From: Micromonospora cabrerizensis
GTDB taxonomy: Bacteria > Actinomycetota > Actinomycetes > Mycobacteriales > Micromonosporaceae
NCBI RefSeq assembly: GCF_022230955.1
Contig: NZ_JAKKFI010000042.1
Span: 1 to 54,199, forward strand
Reading direction: 5' to 3'
DNA: 54,199 bases
Of this stretch, positions 34,139-44,509 are shown piece after piece. Position 1 is the first letter of the stretch; the number at the start of each line of letters is the position of its first letter. Position numbers and translations under genes: made by a program. The notes beneath the pieces are model-generated. The model was given only the letters and a program-made list of their open reading frames with translations, had not been told where the DNA came from and ran no database searches.

Positions 34139-35227
34139 ATGAGCAGCGAGCGTCTGGCCGGCCTCCTCGACGAGTACGCGGAGCTGGAGAAGCGGCTGGC
34201 CGACCCAGCCATCCACGCCGACCAGGCGACCGCGCGCAGGGTCGGCCGCCGGTACGCCGAGCTGGTGCCGCTGCACAAGGCCGCCGACGAGCTGGAACAG
34301 GCCCGTGCCGACCTGGTGGCGGCCCGCGAGCTGGCCGCCGAGGACCCGTCCTTCGCCAGCGAGGCCGAGTCGATCGCCGCGACCCTGCCGGCGCTGGAGG
34401 AACGCCTCGCCGAGCTGCTCATCCCGCGCGACCCGCACGACGCCAAGGACGTGATCGTCGAGATCAAGGCCGGCGAGGGTGGTGAGGAGTCGGCGCTGTT
34501 CGCCGGCGATCTGCTGCGGATGTACACCCGCTACGCCGAGCGGCACGGCTGGGTCACCGAGGTGATCGACGCGCAGGACTCCGACCTCGGCGGGGTCAAG
34601 GACGTCTCGCTCGCCATCAAGACCAAGGGTGTGCCGGAGGGCGGGAGCGGCGTCTGGTCGCGGCTCAAGTGGGAGGGTGGCGTGCACCGCGTGCAGCGGG
34701 TCCCGGTCACCGAGTCGCAGGGCCGGATCCACACCTCCGCCGCCGGGGTGCTGGTGCTGCCGGAGGCCGAGGACGTCGACGTCACCATCGACGCGAACGA
34801 CCTGCGTATCGACGTGTTCCGCTCGTCCGGCCCGGGTGGCCAGTCGGTCAACACCACCGACTCGGCGGTGCGGATCACCCACCTGCCGACCGGCATCGTC
34901 GTCTCCTGCCAGAACGAGAAGTCCCAGTTGCAGAACCGGGAGCAGGCGATGCGGATCATGCGGGCCCGGCTGCTGGCCGCCGCCCAGGAACAGGCCGACG
35001 CCGCTGCCTCGGACGCCCGGAAGGCCCAGGTGCGCACCGTGGACCGCTCGGAGCGGATCCGCACCTACAACTACCCGCAGAACCGGATCACCGATCACCG
35101 GATCGGCTACACGGCGTACAACCTGGACCTGGCGCTCGCCGGCGAGCTGGACGGGGTGCTGGACGCCCTCACCGAGGCCGACCGCGCCGCCCGACTGGCC
35201 GGCGACACCGAACTGACCCGCCGCTGA
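34139..35227 (+). CDS. prfA: Peptide chain release factor 1
   Basis: A 362-residue class I release factor acting at UAA and UAG. The stop-codon-reading tripeptide is PVT (in [17 protein letters not shown]), the PxT form that marks RF1 rather than RF2. The catalytic GGQ lies in [17 protein letters not shown] and is the substrate of PrmC. ATG 34139 follows GAAGGAG. It ends only 15 bp from the stop of the convergent diguanylate cyclase gene, with no hairpin between them. Confidence 0.97.
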   Translation: MSSERLAGLLDEYAELEKRLADPAIHADQATARRVGRRYAELVPLHKAADELEQARADLVAARELAAEDPSFASEAESIAATLPALEERLAELLIPRDPHDAKDVIVEIKAGEGGEESALFAGDLLRMYTRYAERHGWVTEVIDAQDSDLGGVKDVSLAIKTKGVPEGGSGVWSRLKWEGGVHRVQRVPVTESQGRIHTSAAGVLVLPEAEDVDVTIDANDLRIDVFRSSGPGGQSVNTTDSAVRITHLPTGIVVSCQNEKSQLQNREQAMRIMRARLLAAAQEQADAAASDARKAQVRTVDRSERIRTYNYPQNRITDHRIGYTAYNLDLALAGELDGVLDALTEADRAARLAGDTELTRR

Positions 35228-35242
35228 ACGCCGCGCCCCGGG

Positions 35243-36790
35243 TCAGCTTGCGCGGGGGCGGGACTTGGCGCGCAGCATCTCCCGGTCGGCCAGCTCGAAG
35301 GCGACGCTGAGCGCGTCGCGCAACCCGCTGCCGCCGGAGACCTCCGCGAAGCCGATGCTCACCCCGACCGGCGTGCCCGGGACCAGCGACTCCCAGTCTT
35401 CGAGCCGGACGGCGGCCTCGATCCGGCGGGCCACCTCGGCGGCCTCGGCCATGCCGGTGTCCGGCAGCACCACGACGAACTCGTCACCGCCGTAGCGGGC
35501 CACGAAGTCGCCCCGGCGCATCACCCGGTTGATCACCCCGGCGATGCGTTGGAGCACCAGGTCGCCGGAGTGGTGCCCGTGCCGGGTGTTGACCGCCTTG
35601 AAGCCGTCCAGGTCGCAGACGCCGATCACCACCCGCTCGCCCCTAGTGACCACGGCGGTGATGTACCGCTCCAGCCGCCGTCGGTTGGGCAGCCCGGTGA
35701 GCGGGTCGGTCAACGCCTCGCCCTCGAACCGCGCCGCCTCGCGGCGCATCTCCTCGTGGTCGATGCGGGCGGCGATGCCGTCGATGTAGACGTCCCGCAG
35801 CCGGTCGTTGCGTTGGGCGGCGAGCCGGAACGCCAACCGGTCGGCCCGGTGCGCCGCCAGGTGGTCTCCGGCACGGGTCAGCGCGATGCTGCGCAGGCGG
35901 GCCGGCTCGGCCGCCCCGAGCGTCTCGTTGGACACCTGGACGGTGTCCAACCGGGTGACCGCCTCGATCGGCCGTCCGGCGGCAACGGCGAGGCACACCT
36001 GCCCGAGCTGTCGCATGTCGCGGGCGCGGGCACTGTCGCCGCCGTGGCTGATCAACCGGGCCGGCTCGGCGTCCCCGGCTGTCTCCACCTGGTCGCCGAG
36101 CGCGGCCTGCCGGGCCGCCGCGTAGCCGTACGCGGCGAGGCTGCTCGGGCGGAGCTGGCCGGCCCGACCGGTGCGCACGAAGCGGGCCAGGTCGGCGGCC
36201 ACGTCCCGGAGCACCCGCAGGCAGCCGTCGCTGTCGCCGTTGTGGTCCAGTGCCACCGCGTTGCGCAGCCGGATGCCCGGCGCGGCGAACGTCTCCTCGG
36301 GGATGCCGGCGGTCAGCCCGAGCTGCCGGGCCCGCTCGATGGCGCCGAGGGCGTAACCGTGGAAGCTGAGGTAGCTGTAGGCCATCGCCAGGTCGTGCCA
36401 GCCCCAGGCGGTGTCCCGGTCCGGGTCCTCCACCGCGCCCAGGGCGCGGGCGGCTCGGACGAGGTGCATGACGCAGCGGTCCAGTGCGCCCTGGTGGTGG
36501 GCGGCGAGCGCGGCCAGCGCGTTGAGGTGCCCGTGCAGGTACGGCTCGGCGAGGTCGCGGACCGCCGCCGACGCCTCCTCGATGGCCCGGGTGAACTCCG
36601 CCGTCCGACCGAGATTGATCAGCGCGGAGAGGCGCTGCACCAGCGCGTCCGCTCGGGCGGCCGGGTCGGTCGTGGTGCGGATCACACGTTCCAGCAGGAC
36701 GTACGACTCCGCGGAACGGCTGGCCTCCTGCAGTGCCCGGGCGTGCGTGAGGACATCAACCTGGTCATCGACCCGGTCGAGCCAGCCCAC
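35243..36790 (-). CDS. Diguanylate cyclase with helical N-terminal repeats
   Basis: A 515-residue soluble protein. Residues 1-330 are helical and Ala/Leu-rich with TPR-like pairs (HARALQEASRSAESYVLLERV; LAALAAHHQGALDRCVMHLV), a probable protein-interaction or sensing region. The C-terminal GGDEF domain (about 345-510) has the intact active site ARYGGDEF (434-438) and an intact inhibitory I-site RRGD (425-428) exactly five residues before it, so it should make c-di-GMP with feedback inhibition. GTG start. It lies on the opposite strand between prfA and prmC, two genes that are usually adjacent. Confidence 0.9.
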   Translation of the reverse strand: MGWLDRVDDQVDVLTHARALQEASRSAESYVLLERVIRTTTDPAARADALVQRLSALINLGRTAEFTRAIEEASAAVRDLAEPYLHGHLNALAALAAHHQGALDRCVMHLVRAARALGAVEDPDRDTAWGWHDLAMAYSYLSFHGYALGAIERARQLGLTAGIPEETFAAPGIRLRNAVALDHNGDSDGCLRVLRDVAADLARFVRTGRAGQLRPSSLAAYGYAAARQAALGDQVETAGDAEPARLISHGGDSARARDMRQLGQVCLAVAAGRPIEAVTRLDTVQVSNETLGAAEPARLRSIALTRAGDHLAAHRADRLAFRLAAQRNDRLRDVYIDGIAARIDHEEMRREAARFEGEALTDPLTGLPNRRRLERYITAVVTRGERVVIGVCDLDGFKAVNTRHGHHSGDLVLQRIAGVINRVMRRGDFVARYGGDEFVVVLPDTGMAEAAEVARRIEAAVRLEDWESLVPGTPVGVSIGFAEVSGGSGLRDALSVAFELADREMLRAKSRPRAS

Positions 36791-36861
36791 CCGCCAACCT
36801 CCTGCCGTGCGCCTGGGCGCACCTGTTCGTCACGTCGCCCGCGACGCTTCATGATTATGTC

Positions 36862-37809
36862 GTGAGTACTCTGCCGCAACACCCCCCCGAAGGGACAGGC
36901 CCCCTCCGTCCGTCCGCCGCGGTCGCCCGATCGGCCCGTGTGCTCGCCGCCGCGGGGGTTGGTTCGGCCCGGGTGGAGGCCGAGGTGCTGGCGGCGTACG
37001 TGCTCGGGGTGCCCCGGGGTCGGTTGGCGCTCGCCGACGACCTCAGCGACGACCAGCTCGGGCGGCTCGACGAGCTGACGCGTCGTCGCGCCGGGCGGGA
37101 GCCGTTGCAGCACCTGACCGGTCGGGCCGGGTTCCGGCACCTGGAGCTGCTGGTCGGCCCGGGTGTCTTCGTGCCCCGGCCGGAGACCGAGTTGCTGGCC
37201 GGGTGGGGCGTCGAGCAGGCCCAGGGCCGGCGCGACCCGGTGGTGGTCGACCTGTGCAGCGGCTCGGGCGCGATCGCCCTGGCGGTGGCCCAGGAGCTGC
37301 CGGGGGCGCGGGTGATCGCGGTGGAGCGGTCCCCGGCGGCGCTGGCCTGGTTGCGGCGCAACGCGGCGGAGCGGGCCGCGGCGGGGGACCGGCCGATCGA
37401 GGTGGTGGAGGCCGACGTGACCGCGCCGGATCTGCTGGCGGATCTGGTGGGCCGGGTGGACGTGCTGCTCTGCAACCCGCCGTACGTGCCGGACGACGTC
37501 GTGGTCCCGCCGGAGGTGGCCGGGCACGACCCGGCGGAGGCGGTCTTCGGCGGCGCGGACGGTCTGGCGGTGATCCGGCCGGTCGTCGGCCGGGCGGCGG
37601 CGCTGCTGCGCCCCGGCGGCGCGTTCGGGGTCGAGCACGACGACACGCACGGCGCGGCGGTGCCCGGGCTGCTCGCCGGGCAGGGCGGGTTCGACGCTGT
37701 CACGGAGCATCGGGACCTCGCCGGACGCCCCCGCTTCGCCACCGCGTCCCGACGGGCGGACGGCCAGCACGCCCCGATCGGGGCGGCGTGGCAGACTGAC
37801 TCCCCGTGA
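36862..37809 (+). CDS. prmC: Release-factor glutamine methyltransferase
   Basis: A 315-residue SAM-dependent methyltransferase that modifies the GGQ glutamine of release factors. The N-terminal helical domain is followed by GVFVPRPETELL, SAM motif VVVDLCSGSGAIAL and the catalytic NPPY (205-208). GTG start; the first 20 residues are a poorly conserved Pro-rich tail. Its stop overlaps the tsaC start as TGATG. Its target RF1 is encoded 1.6 kb upstream on the same strand. Confidence 0.95.
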   Translation: MSTLPQHPPEGTGPLRPSAAVARSARVLAAAGVGSARVEAEVLAAYVLGVPRGRLALADDLSDDQLGRLDELTRRRAGREPLQHLTGRAGFRHLELLVGPGVFVPRPETELLAGWGVEQAQGRRDPVVVDLCSGSGAIALAVAQELPGARVIAVERSPAALAWLRRNAAERAAAGDRPIEVVEADVTAPDLLADLVGRVDVLLCNPPYVPDDVVVPPEVAGHDPAEAVFGGADGLAVIRPVVGRAAALLRPGGAFGVEHDDTHGAAVPGLLAGQGGFDAVTEHRDLAGRPRFATASRRADGQHAPIGAAWQTDSP

Positions 37810-38456
37810 TGCTCTACGACTGCCGGTCGCCCGCCGATCGGGACCGCGGCATCGCTGCGGCGATCGAGGCGGTCAAGAACGGCGAGCTGGTCGTCCTTCC
37901 GACGGACACCGTGTACGGGATCGGCGCGGACGCGTTCACCCCGTACGCGGTCAAGGCGCTGCTCGATGCCAAGGGCCGGGGTCGGCAGATGCCGCCGCCG
38001 GTGCTGATCGGCTCGCGGCACACCCTGGACGGGTTGGTGTTCTCGCTGCCCACCGCCGCACGGGATCTCGTGGAGGCGTTCTGGCCGGGTGCCCTGACGA
38101 TCGTCATCGAGCACTCGCCGAGCCTCCAGTGGGATCTGGGCGACAAGACGGGCACGGTGGCGGTGCGGATGCCACTGCACCCGGTGGCGCTGGAGGTGCT
38201 GCGTGAGACCGGCCCGATGGCGGTCTCGTCGGCCAACAAGACCGGCCAGCCCGCGGCGGTGACCGCCGAGGAGGCGCGTGACCAGCTCAGCTACTCGGTG
38301 CGGGCCTACCTGGAGGCCGGGCCCTGCCCGGACCCGGTGCCCAGCACGATCGTGGACCTGACCGGTGAGGTGCCGCAGCTGCTGCGGGCGGGGGCGATCC
38401 CGTTGGAGAAGCTGCGCGACGTCGTACCGGACCTCATCGACGGTCGGGCGGTCTGA
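37809..38456 (+). CDS. tsaC: L-threonylcarbamoyladenylate synthase
   Basis: A 215-residue YrdC/Sua5-type enzyme that makes threonylcarbamoyl-AMP from threonine, bicarbonate and ATP for the t6A37 modification of ANN-decoding tRNAs. LVVLPTDTVYGIGADAF and PMAVSSANKTGQPAAVT are the signature blocks. It is the short YrdC form without the Sua5 C-terminal domain. ATG 37809 overlaps the prmC stop by one base; GTG 37806 is one codon earlier. The next gene abuts its stop. Confidence 0.95.
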   Translation: MLYDCRSPADRDRGIAAAIEAVKNGELVVLPTDTVYGIGADAFTPYAVKALLDAKGRGRQMPPPVLIGSRHTLDGLVFSLPTAARDLVEAFWPGALTIVIEHSPSLQWDLGDKTGTVAVRMPLHPVALEVLRETGPMAVSSANKTGQPAAVTAEEARDQLSYSVRAYLEAGPCPDPVPSTIVDLTGEVPQLLRAGAIPLEKLRDVVPDLIDGRAV

Positions 38457-39068
38457 GTGCCCCCGTTCACGGTTCTGCACGTCTGCATGGGCAACATCTG
38501 TCGCTCGCCGATGGCGGAGCGGCTGCTCGCCCTGGCGGTGCGGGAGCGGTTGACGCGGCGTGCGGAGGAGCCGGCCCTGGCCGAGGAGCTGGTGCACAGC
38601 CACAGCGCCGGGACGGGTGGTTGGCACGCGGGCGAGGAGATGAACCCGCCGGCGGCGCGGCAGGTGACCGGCCGGGGCGGGGACGTCGAGGGGTTCGCCG
38701 CCCGCAAGCTGCGCTCGGACCACATCGACGCCGCCGACCTGGTCCTGACCGCCACGGCAGACCAGCAGGAGTACGTGGTGGCGCTTCGCCCGGACGCGGC
38801 GGCTCGCACGTTCGTGCTGGGTGAGTTCGGCCGCCTGCTGGCCGCGGTGGACGCCACCGTGCTGCCGCCGGGTGATGCCAGCCCGGAGGCCGTGTACGCC
38901 CGGGGTGTGGCTCTGGTGGCGGCGGCCCACGACGCCCGGTTGGGCGCCTCGGCGTTGCCCACCGATGATCTGGACGACCCGTGGGGTCGTGGTGACCAGT
39001 GCTTCAGCCGGGTCGCCGACGAGATCGAGGAGACGGTGCACCCGCTGGCGGGCGCGCTGCTGCCCTGA
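38457..39068 (+). CDS. Low-molecular-weight protein-tyrosine phosphatase
   Basis: A 203-residue phosphatase. The P-loop CMGNICRS at residues 10-17 gives the CX5R motif (C10, R16), and the general-acid Asp region is DDLDDPWG near residue 167. It is longer than the usual 150-160 residues because of an insert around 30-50 and a longer middle. In actinobacteria such enzymes act on signalling or cell-wall proteins. GTG start directly abuts the tsaC stop. Confidence 0.92.
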   Translation: MPPFTVLHVCMGNICRSPMAERLLALAVRERLTRRAEEPALAEELVHSHSAGTGGWHAGEEMNPPAARQVTGRGGDVEGFAARKLRSDHIDAADLVLTATADQQEYVVALRPDAAARTFVLGEFGRLLAAVDATVLPPGDASPEAVYARGVALVAAAHDARLGASALPTDDLDDPWGRGDQCFSRVADEIEETVHPLAGALLP

Positions 39069-39175
39069 GCCCTGGTGCGAGTTTCCTCCGGGTTTGGGGA
39101 AAAGCAGGGGCGAAAGGGGCATTCCGGGTCATCCTGAACGGGTCCTAGCGTGACCGGCTCCTGCGGGGAGAGCTG

Positions 39176-41290
39176 ATGATCCGGGCCCATCTCGACAAAC
39201 TGCTGACCGTGGTGATCGCCGGAGTGCTGGCCGGGTTGGTGCTGGCCGCAGCCGCCCTGCCGGCGGCCCTGGCGTTCGGGATCGGCTTCAGCAACCTGTC
39301 CACGCCGTACTCGGAGCTGCCGAACACACTCCGGACGCCACCGACCGCCCAACGCTCCAACCTCTACGCCAACGACGGCACCACCCTGATCACCTCCTTC
39401 TACCAGGAGGACCGGGTGGACGTGCCGCTGCACGAGGTGGCACCGGTGATGCGCCAGGCGATCGTGGCCGCCGAGGACGTCCGGTTCTACCAGCACAGCG
39501 GCGTGGACCTGCGCGGCGTGGCGCGCGCGTTCACCGTCAACAAGCGGGACGGGCGGACCCGGCAGGGCGCCTCCACGCTGACCATGCAGTACGTCCGCAA
39601 CGTGCTCAGCAGCGACCCCCGGCTGACCGAGGCGCAGCGGGTGGCCGCCACCGAGGTCACCACGGTGCGCAAGCTCCAGGAGATGCGGTACGCGCTCGCG
39701 CTCGAACGGGAGCTCGACAAGGAGCAGATCCTCACCCGCTACCTCAACATCGCCTACTTCGGCGCCGGGGCGTACGGCATCGCGGCGGCCAGCAAGCGTT
39801 ACTTCTCCCGGTCTCCGGCCGACCTGACCCTGGCCCAGGCGGCTCTGCTGGCCGGTCTGGTCCGCTCGCCGGACAGCGACGACCCGATCAACGGTGACGC
39901 GGACAGCGCGCTGGCCCGACGCTCGTACGTGTTGGAGCGGCTGGTGGAGTCGGGGCAGGTGCCGGCGGACGTGGCGGCGGCGGCCCGGGCCGAACCGTTG
40001 CAGCTGGAGCCCAGCGAGACCCCGAACGACTGCACCGGGGTGCCCGAGGCGCACAGCGACTGGGGCTTCTTCTGCGACTGGTTCACCCGCTGGTGGAGCA
40101 GCCACTCCGCGTTCGGCGCGACGGCCGACGAGCGGCAGCGCACGCTGCGCCGGGGCGGGTTCTCCATCGTGTCGTCGTTGGACCCGGCGGTGCAGCGGGC
40201 CACCACCGAGCAGGTGCTGAAGATCTATCGACCGACGGACGCCGAGGCGGTGCCGACCGCCGTGGTGCAGCCGGGCACCGGGCGGGTGCTGGCGATGTCG
40301 GTGAACCGTGCCTACAGCGTGAAGGACAACCCGGTCGGGCAGAAGAACCGCCCCAACACGGTCAACCAGCTCGTCGCCGGCGGTGGGGCGATCGAGGGGT
40401 ACCAGGGTGGCTCGACGTTCAAGCTCTTCACCATGCTGGCCGCGCTGGAGTCCGGCCTTCCGCTGTCGACCGACTTCGTGGCGCCGACCCAGTTGCTCAC
40501 CCGCTTCCCGGTCACCGGGGAGGCGAGCTGCGACGGTCACTGGTGCCCGACGAACGCCAGCCCCTCGGCGATGGACGGCCCCCGCACCATGTGGAGCGCG
40601 TTCGGCCGCTCGGTGAACACGTACTTCGCCTGGCTCACCGAGAAGGTGGGCGCCGACCGGGTGGTGGAGATGGCCGAGCGGCTCGGCATCGTGCTGCGGG
40701 CCGACTCCGACGCCAATCTGGCCCGCTACGGCGCGAAGAACTGGGGCCCGTTCACCCTGGGCGTGGCCGCGACGACACCGCTGGACCTGGCCACCGCATA
40801 CGCCACGGTGGCGGCCGAGGGCACCTGGTGCGCACCGCTGCCGGTGGTCTCGATCACCGACTCGGGCGGCCGGCCGGTCGACGCCGCCAAGCCGGACTGC
40901 CGGCAGGTGCTCGACCCCGACGTGGCCCGGGCGGCCACCGATGCGGCGCGCTGCCCGGTCGGCGACCAGTCGATGTACGGGCGCTGCGACGGTGCCACCG
41001 CACCCGGGCTGCGCGCGAAGCTCGGCCGACCCGTGGCGGGTAAGACCGGCAGCTCGGAGCGGTACGAGACGGAGACCGTCGTGGCGTTCACGCCGCAGTT
41101 GGCGGTCGCCTCGATGGCGGCGAACCCGGACGATCCCCGGGACGCGGTCGGTCAGGCGGTGCAGGCCCGGATGGTGGACGCGGTCGGCGAGGTGCTCAGC
41201 GTCGCCCTGCGCGACCAGCCGGTACGCGACTTCGTCCCGCCCAGCGAACGAACCGCCCTCCAGCTCACCGGAGCCCGCACCGGCAACTGA
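39176..41290 (+). CDS. Bifunctional class A penicillin-binding protein
   Basis: A 704-residue membrane-anchored peptidoglycan synthase. One membrane helix (about 10-35) precedes the GT51 glycosyltransferase domain with catalytic Glu100 in AAEDVRFYQHSGVD and GASTLTMQYVRN. The transpeptidase domain has SxxK STFK (S413-K416), SVN (479-481) and KTG (623-625). The ATG follows GGGGAG at five bases, and a -10-like TAGCGT lies at 39146-39151. Its stop is 12 bp from that of the convergent SDR gene. Confidence 0.95.
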   Translation: MIRAHLDKLLTVVIAGVLAGLVLAAAALPAALAFGIGFSNLSTPYSELPNTLRTPPTAQRSNLYANDGTTLITSFYQEDRVDVPLHEVAPVMRQAIVAAEDVRFYQHSGVDLRGVARAFTVNKRDGRTRQGASTLTMQYVRNVLSSDPRLTEAQRVAATEVTTVRKLQEMRYALALERELDKEQILTRYLNIAYFGAGAYGIAAASKRYFSRSPADLTLAQAALLAGLVRSPDSDDPINGDADSALARRSYVLERLVESGQVPADVAAAARAEPLQLEPSETPNDCTGVPEAHSDWGFFCDWFTRWWSSHSAFGATADERQRTLRRGGFSIVSSLDPAVQRATTEQVLKIYRPTDAEAVPTAVVQPGTGRVLAMSVNRAYSVKDNPVGQKNRPNTVNQLVAGGGAIEGYQGGSTFKLFTMLAALESGLPLSTDFVAPTQLLTRFPVTGEASCDGHWCPTNASPSAMDGPRTMWSAFGRSVNTYFAWLTEKVGADRVVEMAERLGIVLRADSDANLARYGAKNWGPFTLGVAATTPLDLATAYATVAAEGTWCAPLPVVSITDSGGRPVDAAKPDCRQVLDPDVARAATDAARCPVGDQSMYGRCDGATAPGLRAKLGRPVAGKTGSSERYETETVVAFTPQLAVASMAANPDDPRDAVGQAVQARMVDAVGEVLSVALRDQPVRDFVPPSERTALQLTGARTGN

Positions 41291-41302
41291 GACCGGCGTG
41301 GG

Positions 41303-42766
41303 TCAGCGGGTCTGTTCGGCGTTGCGCGCGATGTTGCGGGCCATGCCGCCGAAGACCACCGCGTGGAAGGGTGCCACCGATCCCCAGTAGGCGTGGCCGC
41401 TCAGCCCGCGCGGCAGGAAGACGGCGCGTTGCTGGTAGCGGCTGCGGCCGTCGTCGGCCGGCAGCACCCGCATCTCCAGCCAGGCCCGGCCGGGCAGCCG
41501 CATCTCGGCGCGCAGCCGGAGCAACTCGCCCGGGACGATCTCCTCGACCCGCCAGAAGTCCAGCGCCTCGCCGACCTGGAGGCGGTGCGGGTCGCGCCGG
41601 CCCCGCCGCAGCCCGACCCCGCCGACCAGCCGGTCCAGCCAGCCCCGGACCGACCAGGCGAGCGGGAACGAGTACCAGCCGTGTTCGCCGCCGACGCCCT
41701 CCACGACCCGCCACAGCGCTGCCGGTGGGGCGTCCACCGACCTCTCGCGTACGTCGGTGTAGACGGTGCCGCCGGACCACTCCGGGTCGGTGGGCAACGG
41801 CTCGGCGGGCGCGTCCGGGCCGCTCGCGGTGGACCAGCGGGTCTCCACCTGGGCGTCGCGCACCTTGGCCAGCGCCAGCGCCACCGCCTCGTCGAAGCCG
41901 GTCAGCCCGCCGGGTGGGTCCGGCACGTACCGGGCGATGTCGTGCTCGTGCGCGACCGCCTCGTGGATCAGGCTCTCCACCAGGGGGCGGGCGATGGCAT
42001 TCGGCACGGGGGTGATCAGGCCGACCCAGTGCGACGAGAGCGACGGGGTGAGCGGGCGGACCGGCACGATGATCCGTCGGCGCAGCCCGGCCACCCGGGC
42101 GTAGCGCTGCATCATGTCGAGGAAGGTCAGCACGTCCGGCCCGCCGATGTCGAAGCCCCGGTTGACCTCCGGCGGAAGCGCGATGCAGCCGGCCAGGTAG
42201 CGCAGCACGTCGCGGACCGCGATCGGTTGGATCCGGTTGCGGACCCAGCGGGGGGTGATCATGGCGGGTAGCCGCTCGGTCAGGTACCGCAGCATCTCGA
42301 ACGACGCCGAGCCGGAGCCGATGATCACCGCGGCCCGCAACACGGCCGTGGGCACCCCGCTGGCCAGCAGGATCCGGCCCACCTCGGCCCGGGACCGCAG
42401 GTGCGGGGACGGGACCTCCGCGTCGGACGCCGGCTCCGGCCCGCCCAGGTAGACGATCCGGCGTACGCCGGCAGCGCGGGCCGCCTCCGCGAAGTTGGTC
42501 GCCGCCGTCCGGTCGGCCTCCTCGAAGTCGGACCGGCCCAGCGAGTGCACCAGGAAGTAGGCGACGTCCACGTCGGCGAACGCTGCGGGCAGCGTCTCCG
42601 GTCGGCTCAGGTCCCCCTCGACGATCTCGGCGGCCGAGGCCCAGGGCACATCCCGCAGCCGCACCGCCTTGCGGGCGAGGCAGCGGACGGTGTGCCCGTC
42701 GGCCAGCAGCAGCGGCGCCAGCCGCCCGCCGATGTATCCGGTAGCTCCCGTGACGAGGCATCTCAC
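41303..42766 (-). CDS. SDR/NAD(P)-binding protein with DUF2867 domain
   Basis: A 487-residue cytoplasmic protein. The N-terminal extended SDR/NmrA-like Rossmann domain begins with [16 protein letters not shown]. The C-terminal DUF2867 region (about 330-480) has [21 protein letters not shown] and [16 protein letters not shown]. This fusion is common in high-GC bacteria, and its substrate is unknown. GTG start, 35 bp from the divergent glyA start, with a CACACT -10-like box on the minus strand (42774-42779) ending 7 bp before it, so it may be leaderless too. Confidence 0.88.
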   Translation of the reverse strand: MRCLVTGATGYIGGRLAPLLLADGHTVRCLARKAVRLRDVPWASAAEIVEGDLSRPETLPAAFADVDVAYFLVHSLGRSDFEEADRTAATNFAEAARAAGVRRIVYLGGPEPASDAEVPSPHLRSRAEVGRILLASGVPTAVLRAAVIIGSGSASFEMLRYLTERLPAMITPRWVRNRIQPIAVRDVLRYLAGCIALPPEVNRGFDIGGPDVLTFLDMMQRYARVAGLRRRIIVPVRPLTPSLSSHWVGLITPVPNAIARPLVESLIHEAVAHEHDIARYVPDPPGGLTGFDEAVALALAKVRDAQVETRWSTASGPDAPAEPLPTDPEWSGGTVYTDVRERSVDAPPAALWRVVEGVGGEHGWYSFPLAWSVRGWLDRLVGGVGLRRGRRDPHRLQVGEALDFWRVEEIVPGELLRLRAEMRLPGRAWLEMRVLPADDGRSRYQQRAVFLPRGLSGHAYWGSVAPFHAVVFGGMARNIARNAEQTR

Positions 42767-42787
42767 AGGTCCCAGTGTGCGGCCCCC

Positions 42788-42793
42788 TAGACT
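42788..42793 (+). promoter_or_regulatory. glyA: -10 box for glyA, probably leaderless
   Basis: TAGACT ends 8 bp before the glyA GTG. The 35-bp gap to the divergent SDR gene must hold both promoters, and no Shine-Dalgarno is present before either gene. Confidence 0.55.
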
Positions 42794-42801
42794 CGTACGC
42801 T

Positions 42802-44091
42802 GTGGAGACCGAGACGAGCACCTTCTGGGGGCCGGATTTCGCGCAGCTCAGGGCCACCGACCCGGAGATCGCCGGGGTGGTCCTCGGCGAGCTGGACCGG
42901 CTGCGGGGCGGCCTTCAGCTCATCGCGAGCGAAAACCTGACCTCGCCGGCGGTGCTGGCCGCGCTCGGCTCGACCCTGACCAACAAGTACGCCGAGGGTT
43001 ACCCGGGCCGGCGCTACTACGGCGGCTGCGCCGAGGTGGACCGTGCCGAGGAGATCGGCATCGCCCGGGCCAAGGAGCTCTTCGGGGCCGAGCACGCCAA
43101 CCTCCAGCCGCACTCCGGTGCGAACGCCAACCTGGCCGCGTACGCCGCGCTGGTGCAACCGGGTGACACGGTGCTGGCGATGGACCTGCCGCACGGCGGG
43201 CACCTCACCCACGGCAGCCGGGTGAACTTCTCCGGCAAGTGGTTCCACCCGGTCGGCTACCCCGTCCGGCCGGACACCGAGCAGATCGACTACGACGAGG
43301 TACGCGACCTGGCGCGGGCGCACCGCCCCAAGCTGATCATCTGTGGCGCCACCGCGTACCCCCGGCTGATCGACTTCGCCCGGTTCCGGGAGATCGCCGA
43401 CGAGGTCGGCGCGTACCTGATGGTGGACGCCGCGCACTTCATCGGCCTGGTCGCCGGCCGGGCCATCCCGTCCCCGGTGCCGTACGCCGACGTCGTCTGC
43501 GCCACCACCCACAAGGTGCTGCGCGGCCCGCGCGGCGGCATGATCCTGTGCCGCGAGTCGCTGGCCCAGCGCATCGACAAGGCGGTCTTCCCGTTCACCC
43601 AGGGTGGCCCGCTGATGCACGCCGTCGCGGCCAAGGCGGTCGCGCTGCGCGAGGCCGCCCAACCGGAGTTCCAGACGTACGCCAGGCAGGTGGTCACCAA
43701 CGCCCAGGCGCTCGCCGCCGGGCTGACCGACGAGGGCATGCGCCCGGTGTCCGGCGGCACCGACACCCACCTGGCCCTGATCGACCTGCGGGAGCTGGGC
43801 GTGACCGGCGCCGAGGCCGAGCGACGCTGCGACGCCGCCTCGATCACCCTGAACAAGAACGCCATCCCGTACGACCCGCAGCCGCCGATGGTGGCCTCCG
43901 GCATCCGGGTGGGCACGCCGAGCGTCACCACCCAGGGCATGCGGGAGGGGGAGATGCGGCAGGTGGCCACACTGATCGCCCGTGCGGTACGCACCGATCC
44001 CGGTGCACCGGGCGGCGCCGACGAGCTGACCCGGCTCGGCACCGAGGTGGCCGAGCTGGTCGCGACGTTTCCGGCGTACCCCCGTGGCTGA
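42802..44091 (+). CDS. glyA: Serine hydroxymethyltransferase
   Basis: A 429-residue fold type I PLP enzyme interconverting serine and glycine with tetrahydrofolate, the main source of one-carbon units. [33 protein letters not shown] and the PLP Lys in [14 protein letters not shown] (K238) are diagnostic. GTG 42802 is preferred to an in-frame upstream start at 42775. The stop overlaps the start of the next gene by eight bases, coupling it to the ATP synthase accessory gene. Confidence 0.96.
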   Translation: METETSTFWGPDFAQLRATDPEIAGVVLGELDRLRGGLQLIASENLTSPAVLAALGSTLTNKYAEGYPGRRYYGGCAEVDRAEEIGIARAKELFGAEHANLQPHSGANANLAAYAALVQPGDTVLAMDLPHGGHLTHGSRVNFSGKWFHPVGYPVRPDTEQIDYDEVRDLARAHRPKLIICGATAYPRLIDFARFREIADEVGAYLMVDAAHFIGLVAGRAIPSPVPYADVVCATTHKVLRGPRGGMILCRESLAQRIDKAVFPFTQGGPLMHAVAAKAVALREAAQPEFQTYARQVVTNAQALAAGLTDEGMRPVSGGTDTHLALIDLRELGVTGAEAERRCDAASITLNKNAIPYDPQPPMVASGIRVGTPSVTTQGMREGEMRQVATLIARAVRTDPGAPGGADELTRLGTEVAELVATFPAYPRG

Positions 44092-44509
44092 GCCCGTGGT
44101 GGTCGAGCCCGACGCCGACCGGCGGTGGCGGCTGCGGCACCTGCCGGTGCTGCTGGCCGCGTCGGCGGCGTTGGCCGCGGTCGCCGCGGTGGTGGGTGGG
44201 GTGACCGGGGGCGCGACGTCGGCGCTCGGCGCGGCGGCCGGCGTGGGCGTCACGGTGCTCAGCTACACGCTGACCACGGTGGTGCTGGCCCGGGCCGACC
44301 AGGTCAACCCGCAGCTGCTGCTGCCGCTCGGGCTGGGCCTGTACGTGCTGAAGTTCAGCCTCCTGGGCGTGGTGATGGTGGCGGTGGCGTCGACCGGATG
44401 GCGGGGGTTGATCCCGCTCTGCCTCGGCATCGTCGCCGGGGTGGCAGTGTGGACGGCGGTGCACATCTGGTGGCTGACCACGGTGCACGCCCGTCGGCCA
44501 CAGGGCTGA
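44084..44509 (+). CDS. Small membrane protein, AtpI-like
   Basis: A 141-residue protein with four hydrophobic segments (about 22-42, 47-70, 80-103 and 108-130) and a charged N-terminus. Position directly ahead of the ATP synthase genes, size and topology fit AtpI, a non-essential assembly or Mg-transport accessory protein of the Fo sector. Primary sequence similarity is too weak to be certain. GTG start overlaps glyA by eight bases. Confidence 0.6.
   Translation: MAEPVVVEPDADRRWRLRHLPVLLAASAALAAVAAVVGGVTGGATSALGAAAGVGVTVLSYTLTTVVLARADQVNPQLLLPLGLGLYVLKFSLLGVVMVAVASTGWRGLIPLCLGIVAGVAVWTAVHIWWLTTVHARRPQG

Noticed and set aside
34629..35310. Overlapping + strand frames inside prfA
   Set aside because: Arg/Ser/Thr-rich alternate-frame products of GC-biased codons; RF1 explains the region.
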